Positions 1 through 4,671 of a DNA stretch of 5,374 nt are shown one piece after another. Where the stretch lies: the NCBI GenBank assembly GCA_900313285.1, contig OMQP01000009.1, forward strand, positions 1 through 5,374. Direction: 5' to 3'. Both the position numbers and the translations under genes were made by a program. The number at the start of each line of letters is the position of its first letter. Within the stretch, counting starts at the first letter, position 1. The notes beneath the pieces were generated by a model that was not told the DNA's origin, ran no database searches, and saw only the letters and a list, made by a program, of their open reading frames with translations. This DNA is from an uncultured Pseudomonadota bacterium. GTDB lineage: Bacteria; Pseudomonadota; Alphaproteobacteria; Rs-D84.

Positions 1-167
1 ATTTGCGGTGTTACACCCCAAATATTTTTTTTATGCTGAAACGACCATTCGTCAGATAATTCACCCATTGTGCTGCTTGGTGTGATAGGATAAATCGCCG
101 CACAATCAACACATCTGTACGCAACATCAGCTGCCGCCCAATTTCCATCTACAATTAACTTTGACAT
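1..167 (-). CDS. nifJ: Pyruvate:ferredoxin (flavodoxin) oxidoreductase, N-terminal fragment
   Basis: The reverse strand reads from an ATG at 167 through 55 codons to the window edge with no stop, so only the N-terminus is present. The translation matches the start of the PFOR/NifJ family: a D-G-N-x-A-A-A-x-V-A-Y opening, then A-A-I-Y-P-I-T-P-S-S-x-M-G-E at residues 23-36, then D-E-W and K-N-I-W-G. In this family the YPITPSS segment belongs to domain I, and its Thr (here T29) lies near the bound pyruvate. The full enzyme, about 1,170 residues, is cytoplasmic, uses thiamine diphosphate and iron-sulfur clusters, and converts pyruvate plus CoA to acetyl-CoA and CO2 while reducing ferredoxin or flavodoxin. 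A Shine-Dalgarno sequence GGGAAG (173-178) lies 5 nt upstream. The start is 24 bp after the ctpA stop on the same strand, which suggests co-transcription. Nothing downstream of residue 55 can be judged. Confidence 0.93.
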   Translation of the reverse strand, partial: MSKLIVDGNWAAADVAYRCVDCAAIYPITPSSTMGELSDEWSFQHKKNIWGVTPQ

Positions 168-172
168 TTTTA

Positions 173-178
173 CTTCCC
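173..178 (-). promoter_or_regulatory. Ribosome binding site of nifJ
   Basis: GGGAAG on the reverse strand, 5 nt before the ATG at 167, sits inside the 24-bp ctpA-nifJ gap. It fixes the nifJ start and supports independent translation within a shared message. No promoter-like pair fits in the gap itself. Confidence 0.75.
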
Positions 179-191
179 AAATATACTTTTA

Positions 192-1637
192 TTATTTTGT
201 TTTCGCTTTTTCAGAAGATTTTTTATCATCTGATTTTGTTTCTGAAGATTTTTCTTCTTCTACTTTTTCAAGGTTCTTTTTACCAAATTTAGATAATGCA
301 CGCACCATATCCATTGCACGCTGTAATTGGTAATCACGCGCATCTTTTTCTTCATCGGTCAAACTTAAATAATCTTCTTCTTCGTCATCATCAGATTTAT
401 TTGTTTTCTTAGAATCTTTTTTCTTTGATTTATCTTTCTTGCTTGATGCATCATTTTTAAGTGAATTATTAAACGTTGCTTCTGTGAACAAAGATTCTTT
501 CTTTTCCAATGTTTCAACTTTACTTTGCAAAACTTCGATATCAGGTGTGATACCTTCGTTTTGAATCGAACGACCACTTGGTGTGTAATAACGTGCGATA
601 GTTATGTGTATTGCAGAACCATCACCCAGCGGTTTTTGTTGTTGCACAGAACCTTTACCAAAACTTTGCGACCCCATAACAATGGCACGACCATTATCTT
701 GCAAAGCCCCTGCAACAATTTCAGATGCCGACGCAGAACCATGATTTATCAAAACAACAACAGGTTTGCCATTTATTAAATCACCAGGTTTTGCAAACAT
801 TCTTTCAATATCTGCTTTTTCTTTTCCGCGTGTTGATACTATTTCACCACCATCCAAAAATGCATCCGACATTTCAATCGCAGCAGTTAAATATCCGCCC
901 GGGTTATTACGCAAATCAAGAACATAACCCGCAACTTTTTTCTTTTCCAAATCTTTTAATGCTTCATTTAATTCTTTAGTTGTTGTTGCACCAAAATCAG
1001 AAACACGTAAATAACCAATCTTTGGCAATTTATCATCATCCATCGCCGCAGCATCAGATTTTTCACTGAACTTTACCGATTTTACTTTGATAATTGCACG
1101 TTTTAATGTCATGACTTTTGGTTCATTGCCATCATGGACAATCGTCAATTTCACTGTCGTACCAGGTTTGCCCTTCATTTTTTTCACTGCCTGATTTAAT
1201 GACATGTCAAAAACCTGTTCACCATCAATATGTGTGATATAATCACCTGCTTCAATACCGGCCTTTGCCGCGGGGGTGTCATCTATTGGTGAAATGACAC
1301 GGATTGCGCCTTTGTCACTTGTAATTTGAATACCAAGGCCACCAAATTCACCATGCGATTTATCATTAAATTCTTTAAAATCATCAGCAGACAAATACGA
1401 CGAATGCGGATCCAGCGCCGCCAACATACCATTCATCGCACCTTCTAACATTTTGCGTTCATCTGCTTCTTCGACAAATTTATCGCGAGCAATCTCAAAT
1501 ACAGATGCCAATTTTTTCAATTCTGTATAAATTTGTTCATCTGTTAAATGAACAACAGGTTCTTCCTTTTTTGCCTTTTGTGCAGCATCACAAACAAACG
1601 GCATTAAAACAGCTAAAATGAATAATATTTTTTTCAT
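192..1637 (-). CDS. ctpA: C-terminal processing protease, S41 family (CtpA/Prc-like), periplasmic
   Basis: The 481-residue product has a Sec signal peptide at 1-18/19 (M-K-K, hydrophobic core, cleavage near C-D-A-A), a helical N-terminal region (about 30-95), a PDZ domain (about 98-180, with G-G-L-G-I at 99-103) and an S41 protease core (about 205-370). The catalytic set is complete: G-S-A-S-A-S-E gives nucleophile S303, F-G-K-G gives K328, 25 residues later as in known Ser-Lys CTPs, and Q332 follows at the expected position. The substrate-loop motif L-R-N-N-P-G-G is at 242-248. Such proteases cleave or degrade periplasmic proteins from exposed C-termini. After residue 365 comes a charged tail with a Lys-rich block (400-414) and an acidic run (416-422). 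An ATG at 1697 would add 20 residues but lies upstream of the likely promoter and the ribosome site; the 1637 ATG follows AGGAAAGG and begins a proper signal peptide. I see no good lipobox, since Val precedes C16. nifJ follows 24 bp downstream. Confidence 0.95.
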   Translation of the reverse strand: MKKILFILAVLMPFVCDAAQKAKKEEPVVHLTDEQIYTELKKLASVFEIARDKFVEEADERKMLEGAMNGMLAALDPHSSYLSADDFKEFNDKSHGEFGGLGIQITSDKGAIRVISPIDDTPAAKAGIEAGDYITHIDGEQVFDMSLNQAVKKMKGKPGTTVKLTIVHDGNEPKVMTLKRAIIKVKSVKFSEKSDAAAMDDDKLPKIGYLRVSDFGATTTKELNEALKDLEKKKVAGYVLDLRNNPGGYLTAAIEMSDAFLDGGEIVSTRGKEKADIERMFAKPGDLINGKPVVVLINHGSASASEIVAGALQDNGRAIVMGSQSFGKGSVQQQKPLGDGSAIHITIARYYTPSGRSIQNEGITPDIEVLQSKVETLEKKESLFTEATFNNSLKNDASSKKDKSKKKDSKKTNKSDDDEEEDYLSLTDEEKDARDYQLQRAMDMVRALSKFGKKNLEKVEEEKSSETKSDDKKSSEKAKTK

Positions 1638-1645
1638 TGCACAAA

Positions 1646-1653
1646 CCTTTCCT
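1646..1653 (-). promoter_or_regulatory. Ribosome binding site of ctpA, deciding the start
   Basis: AGGAAAGG on the reverse strand ends 8 nt before the ATG at 1637. Together with the signal peptide that begins there, it favours this start over the in-frame ATG at 1697. Confidence 0.7.
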
Positions 1654-1665
1654 TTGCTAAGAGCA

Positions 1666-1694
1666 AGCATAATAAAATTTGCCAATTTGTGCAA
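1666..1694 (-). promoter_or_regulatory. Candidate sigma70-like promoter of ctpA(-nifJ)
   Basis: On the reverse strand, TTGCAC (1689-1694) and TATGCT (1666-1671) are separated by exactly 17 nt. The -10 matches consensus at 4 of 6 positions and the -35 at 3 of 6, so this is a moderate candidate. The predicted transcript would start near 1659, giving a leader of about 22 nt that contains the ribosome site. Being downstream of 1697, it would exclude the longer reading of ctpA. Confidence 0.45.
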
Positions 1695-1707
1695 CACGAT
1701 TTTTTAC

Positions 1708-1725
1708 TATTTTTTATAAAAAATA
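1708..1725. repeat. 18-bp perfect A/T palindrome upstream of the Fic promoter
   Basis: TATTTTTTATAAAAAATA reads the same on both strands and directly abuts the TTGACA box at 1726. Possible roles are an UP-element-like A/T tract for RNA polymerase alpha subunits, a binding site for a nucleoid protein, or an insulator between the divergent ctpA and Fic promoters. With no G or C it would make a weak RNA hairpin, so I do not call it a terminator. Confidence 0.4.
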
Positions 1726-1758
1726 TTGACAAATATTATATTTTGTATTACATATAAT
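1726..1758 (+). promoter_or_regulatory. Candidate promoter of the Fic gene
   Basis: A perfect TTGACA (1726-1731) precedes a perfect TATAAT (1753-1758), but the 21-nt spacer is longer than the usual 16-18. With a 17-nt spacer the -10 would be TACATA (1749-1754), a poor match. Either choice puts the transcript start at about 1761-1765, only 11-15 nt before the ATG, so the ribosome site would lie almost at the 5' end. A 9-bp inverted repeat overlaps both possible -10 elements. Confidence 0.45.
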
Positions 1759-1760
1759 AT
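1733..1760. repeat. 9-bp perfect inverted repeat in the Fic promoter (possible operator)
   Basis: ATATTATAT (1733-1741) and ATATAATAT (1752-1760) are perfect reverse complements with a 10-nt spacer, so the half-site centres are 19 bp apart, about two helical turns. The repeat covers the promoter spacer and the TATAAT box, the usual place for a repressor site. The arms are entirely A/T, so in this AT-rich sequence a chance origin is quite possible. Confidence 0.35.
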
Positions 1761-1763
1761 AAC

Positions 1764-1768
1764 AAGGA
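1764..1768 (+). promoter_or_regulatory. Ribosome binding site of the Fic gene
   Basis: AAGGA ends 7 nt before the ATG at 1776 and supports that start. Confidence 0.65.
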
Positions 1769-1775
1769 AAAAATC

Positions 1776-2522
1776 ATGACAAAAACAAAAAAATTAACCG
1801 TGTCGGAACAACAACCTAAAAGGCCAGCCGGCTTGATGGGACACATTGAAGAAAACAAAGAGACAATAACAAAAAAATTGTCTGGTTCTGGCACCACAAA
1901 ACGTTTAAATAATTTTAATTGGTTACGTCATGAAATTTCATATAACGAACCAAAAACGTTATTTGTGATATCTACAAAAAAACAAAAACCATATTTTGAT
2001 TACAGCTGCACCCAAGGTTTAGGCAACGCATATGATTATATTCTTGAACAGACCAAACAAAAAACTGTTTTAGGATTAAGTGAAATATGTAACATACATT
2101 ACCTGATCTGTAATGAACGCAATATCAAAATAAACGATACTTACATTCGTCCCGGTGTAATAAAAAAGACAAATATTCCAATGGAAATAGAATCTGCATT
2201 GGAAAACATTATTTACGAATACAGAACAGCAGACAAACCGTCTATCATTCGTGCTTTTGATGTACATTACAAAATGATAGCATTGCAACCATTTGATGAT
2301 TACAACAAACGAACTGCACGTATGGTTATGAATTGGATATTATTAGAAAATGGTTACAGACCAATTGCATTTACAAGAAAATCCGACAAAGAACAATACC
2401 AAAGCGCCCTTACCGATATGAAAAATGGTGAAGCAAAAAAATATTACAGATATATGATGGGCGCCATGTATTCATCCCAAAATAAAATCATCAATCAATT
2501 ACAAACATCTAAAATTAAATAA
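1776..2522 (+). CDS. Fic-domain protein with an altered active-site motif
   Basis: The product has 248 residues and no signal peptide or membrane segment, so it is probably cytoplasmic or secreted by another route. A Lys-rich polar N-terminus (1-45) leads to a Fic core at about 98-225: the I-H-Y-L helix (107-110), the flap region Y-I-R-P-G (123-127), the F-D-V-H-Y-K helix and the motif at 171-182. Active Fic enzymes carry HxFx(D/E)GNGRxxR and transfer AMP or another phosphate-containing group to target hydroxyls. Here the motif is QPFDDYNKRTAR: the catalytic His is Gln171, the first Gly is Tyr176 and the second is Lys178 (Lys occurs there in Doc, which phosphorylates EF-Tu). F173, D175, N177, R179 and R182 remain. 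Classical AMPylation therefore seems unlikely, though the fold is intact over its full length. G-H-I-E-E-N (22-27) resembles the inhibitory (S/T)xxxE(G/N) helix but lacks the Ser/Thr. No antitoxin-like small gene adjoins it. The target is unknown. Confidence 0.85.
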   Translation: MTKTKKLTVSEQQPKRPAGLMGHIEENKETITKKLSGSGTTKRLNNFNWLRHEISYNEPKTLFVISTKKQKPYFDYSCTQGLGNAYDYILEQTKQKTVLGLSEICNIHYLICNERNIKINDTYIRPGVIKKTNIPMEIESALENIIYEYRTADKPSIIRAFDVHYKMIALQPFDDYNKRTARMVMNWILLENGYRPIAFTRKSDKEQYQSALTDMKNGEAKKYYRYMMGAMYSSQNKIINQLQTSKIK

Positions 2523-2532
2523 ACAACATATA

Positions 2533-2558
2533 AAAAAATGCCCAAATGGGCATTTTTT
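2533..2558. terminator. Bidirectional Rho-independent terminator between Fic and kinase genes
   Basis: An 11-bp perfect stem, AAAAAATGCCC (2533-2543) with GGGCATTTTTT (2548-2558), closes an AAAT loop. The G/C core is flanked by an A-tract and a T-tract, so it can terminate transcription from both sides. It lies 10 nt after the Fic stop codon and overlaps the stop codon of the convergent phosphotransferase gene by 2 nt. Confidence 0.88.
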
Positions 2559-3477
2559 ATTTTGTTAACTGTCTTTCTTGATATTGTATTCTTGATATCA
2601 AATCCAACATATATTGTATTTTTTCAATATTATTTTGTCGTGTTTTTTTAGATTGTGGATTTAATCTTAAATCATCACCGGCCTTGATAAAACGTTTCAA
2701 CAATACAGTTATTGTACGATATCTCATTATATTCTGTAATTCCGGATTTCTTGGGCCATAAATTCTGTACATATCTTTATTATGTAATTTGAAATATTCT
2801 TCATACAAAGGTCTGCATATGTCCAAATCAACAGCCAATGGGGAAAATATATCACGAAAAATAAAGTTATAGTTTGCCTCTGCAAAATCAATAAAATATA
2901 ACTTGCTGGCAACTGAATCATACAGAACATTGCCAGAATTCAAATCACAATGCGACCATGCTTTTCGTGTCACATATTCAAAATTTTGAACATCTTCGAT
3001 TAAATCTGACATATATTTGACCGTACCAATATCAAACCATTTTGGCATTTTATTATTAACAATATTTTGCAATCTTTGTAATTTTAACTCATCACTGATT
3101 CTGTGCAAAGTTTCTTCCTGAACAGGTTTTGATTCATTCATATCAACCAAGAAATTAGATAAACTGGTTACAATTTCATAACGTTGACGATTTGTTAAAC
3201 TTTGATATAACTTAAAAGTCAAAGGTTCGCCCATTGCACGTTCTTCCAACAACTGATATTCATCATCTTTGATGTGTAACATTCTTGGGATATTATATAC
3301 AATGTTATCCATAGCCTTGATTTCATCGATGATTTCTTTAGTTCTGTGCTGTTTTGCCAACCATTTATCTTTCTGGGCCTGAGTAAATTCTGGCAACGGA
3401 CGTTTCATGACAAGACCTTCGCCAAAATCGGCGATATATGTTTCACGTCCATGAGGTGCCTCTATTTCTGTTTTCAT
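2557..3477 (-). CDS. APH/choline-kinase family phosphotransferase
   Basis: From the ATG at 3477 the product has 306 residues with an aminoglycoside-phosphotransferase/choline-kinase fold and no signal peptide or membrane segment. Visible motifs are V-M-K-R-P with the likely ATP-binding Lys25, a hinge-like L-L-E-E-R-A-M-G-E-P-L (76-86), the catalytic loop S-H-C-D-L-N-S-G-N (H176, D178, N183) and the metal-binding Asp in Y-F-I-D-F-A-E-A-N (D197). The core is complete, so it is probably an active kinase for a small molecule such as choline, a sugar, an amino acid or a drug; the sequence alone does not say which. Antibiotic resistance should not be assumed. An in-frame ATG at 3495 would add six residues, but a near-consensus promoter has its -10 box inside those codons, so they would not be transcribed from it. 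No Shine-Dalgarno precedes either ATG. The gene converges on the Fic gene and diverges from envC. Confidence 0.85.
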   Translation of the reverse strand: MKTEIEAPHGRETYIADFGEGLVMKRPLPEFTQAQKDKWLAKQHRTKEIIDEIKAMDNIVYNIPRMLHIKDDEYQLLEERAMGEPLTFKLYQSLTNRQRYEIVTSLSNFLVDMNESKPVQEETLHRISDELKLQRLQNIVNNKMPKWFDIGTVKYMSDLIEDVQNFEYVTRKAWSHCDLNSGNVLYDSVASKLYFIDFAEANYNFIFRDIFSPLAVDLDICRPLYEEYFKLHNKDMYRIYGPRNPELQNIMRYRTITVLLKRFIKAGDDLRLNPQSKKTRQNNIEKIQYMLDLISRIQYQERQLTK

Positions 3478-3484
3478 ACTAGAT

Positions 3485-3512
3485 ATTATAGACATATTTT
3501 TTATTTTGTCAA
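3485..3512 (-). promoter_or_regulatory. Strong sigma70-like promoter of the phosphotransferase gene, leaderless
   Basis: On the reverse strand, a perfect TTGACA (3507-3512) and a perfect TATAAT (3485-3490) are separated by 16 nt. Transcription would be expected 6-8 nt past the -10 box, at about 3477-3479, so the message would begin at or next to the ATG at 3477. This decides the gene's start and implies leaderless translation. Confidence 0.7.
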
Positions 3513-3532
3513 ATATTTTTATAAATCCAAGA

Positions 3533-3561
3533 TTTACATTTTTTTACAGTTTTGATAGAAT
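3533..3561 (+). promoter_or_regulatory. Sigma70-like promoter of envC, apparently leaderless
   Basis: TTTACA (3533-3538) and TAGAAT (3556-3561), each matching consensus at 5 of 6 positions, have a 17-nt spacer. The expected transcript start is at about 3567-3569, and the envC ATG is at 3569. No Shine-Dalgarno lies between the -10 box and the ATG. The -35 element is 20 bp from that of the divergent phosphotransferase promoter. Confidence 0.6.
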
Positions 3562-3568
3562 AAACATT

Positions 3569-4651
3569 ATGTTGAATAAAAGATCATTTTTTTACACTAC
3601 TGCTTTGTGTATCTGTACCCTGCCCGCGTTTGGCGCAAATGATGAATTGTCAAAAATTCAAAACCAAATAAAGCAAACCGAATTACAACATAAAAAGATT
3701 GAACAACAATTAAAAACTTCTGCCAGCGATGTAGAAAGAACAAAAAAACAACTGGTAAAAACCGCAGATCGTGTAAGCACTCTGGAAGAACAGCGCAACA
3801 CAATGGCCAAACGTATTGCAGAATTGGATAAACAACGTGATAAAATCAACGCAGAACTATCACAAAATCGCAACGGCATCATGGATGCCACATCCAGTAT
3901 TTTATACATCGCATCAAATCCAAACTTTGATGCAAAAACTATGCATGATTATGTTTTAACTTCTGTTATATTGTCATCAGCAGCAGATCAGTTCGATGAA
4001 AAAATAATGGACGCAACACAAAAGTTAGAAGAATTAGATAAAATTCATGAAAAACGAACTGTTGAAAAAGAAAAATTGGATCGCAGTGCAAAAAAATACA
4101 CAAATGAAAAAAACGAACTGGATAAACTTTTAAAAACACGTTCTGCACAAAATGAAAAATTGAAAAACGAACAAATTGCTATCCAAGATAAATTGAAACA
4201 ATTATCAACCAAAGCAAAAAATATATCTGAATTATCCGCCGGGGTTGGTTCATCTGAAATGTCCGGCAACGCAAGATTATCAAAAAGAAAACTGAATACA
4301 CCTGTTCGTGGAAGATTGGTTGTAAGATATGGCGAAAAAACAGCATTGGGTTTAAAATCTGATGGATGGCGAATTCATACACGTGGCGATGCATTAGTTA
4401 TGGCGCCAGCCGATGGTGTTGTAAAATTTGCAGACAGTTTCCGTGGTTTTGGAAAAGTAATTATCATGTCACATAAAAATGGATACAACACAGTTATGAC
4501 GAATATGGGCTCTATCGATGCCTTGGTTGGTCAAGAAGTCCTGGCTGGCGAACCTATTGGCCGTATGAATTCAAACAAACCCGAAATGTATTTGGAAGTG
4601 CGTCGTGGAAAAAATTCTGTAGATCCTGCTCTTTTATTTAACGAGCCATAA
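3569..4651 (+). CDS. envC: EnvC-like murein hydrolase activator (coiled coil plus degenerate LytM/M23 domain)
   Basis: The 360-residue product has a Sec signal peptide (1-22, ending P-A-F-G-A), two long heptad-rich coiled-coil stretches (about 25-105 and 143-217) around a short helical break, a linker (about 220-242) and a C-terminal LytM/M23 fold (about 243-357: A-P-A-D-G-V-V at 279-285, F-R-G-F-G-K-V at 291-297, G-Q-E-V-L-A-G-E-P-I-G at 321-331, E-V-R-R at 343-346). Zinc ligands of active M23 peptidases are missing: the HxGxD region reads G-W-R-I, and HxHxE near the end reads E-M-Y-L-E. This is normal for EnvC-type proteins, which are not hydrolases but bind and activate periplasmic amidases during septal peptidoglycan splitting. 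An in-frame ATG at 3506 would add 21 residues but destroys the N-terminal signal peptide and lies upstream of the promoter. Here envC stands alone, with diverging and converging neighbours. Confidence 0.9.
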   Translation: MLNKRSFFYTTALCICTLPAFGANDELSKIQNQIKQTELQHKKIEQQLKTSASDVERTKKQLVKTADRVSTLEEQRNTMAKRIAELDKQRDKINAELSQNRNGIMDATSSILYIASNPNFDAKTMHDYVLTSVILSSAADQFDEKIMDATQKLEELDKIHEKRTVEKEKLDRSAKKYTNEKNELDKLLKTRSAQNEKLKNEQIAIQDKLKQLSTKAKNISELSAGVGSSEMSGNARLSKRKLNTPVRGRLVVRYGEKTALGLKSDGWRIHTRGDALVMAPADGVVKFADSFRGFGKVIIMSHKNGYNTVMTNMGSIDALVGQEVLAGEPIGRMNSNKPEMYLEVRRGKNSVDPALLFNEP

Positions 4652-4671
4652 AAAAATAAATTTAAATATTT

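Noticed and set aside
525..979. Open frames antisense to ctpA
   Set aside because: They lie opposite a well-conserved protease domain, have no recognisable protein features and no ribosome sites; they are by-products of its codon use.
1638..1697. In-frame 20-residue N-terminal extension of ctpA from an ATG at 1697
   Set aside because: It buries the signal peptide, lacks a ribosome site and spans the likely promoter; the ATG at 1637 has a good ribosome site.
1776..2522. Fic gene as the toxin of a toxin-antitoxin pair
   Set aside because: No small antitoxin-like gene flanks it: upstream is the ctpA control region, downstream is a terminator, and the catalytic His is absent.
2592..2601. Palindrome TTGATATCAA
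   Set aside because: It is only 10 bp, lies within the kinase coding region and is explained by the codons for L-I-S.
3506..3568. In-frame 21-residue N-terminal extension of envC
   Set aside because: It starts upstream of the envC promoter elements and would put an aromatic-rich stretch before an otherwise normal signal peptide.
3597..4394. Several open frames antisense to envC
   Set aside because: They are Phe/Cys/Leu-rich mirror images of the Lys/Glu-rich coiled-coil codons, with no convincing start signals or protein features.
4295..4642. Missing zinc ligands in the EnvC LytM domain as evidence of a broken enzyme
   Set aside because: Loss of these residues is the normal state for EnvC-type amidase activators, so it is not a defect.
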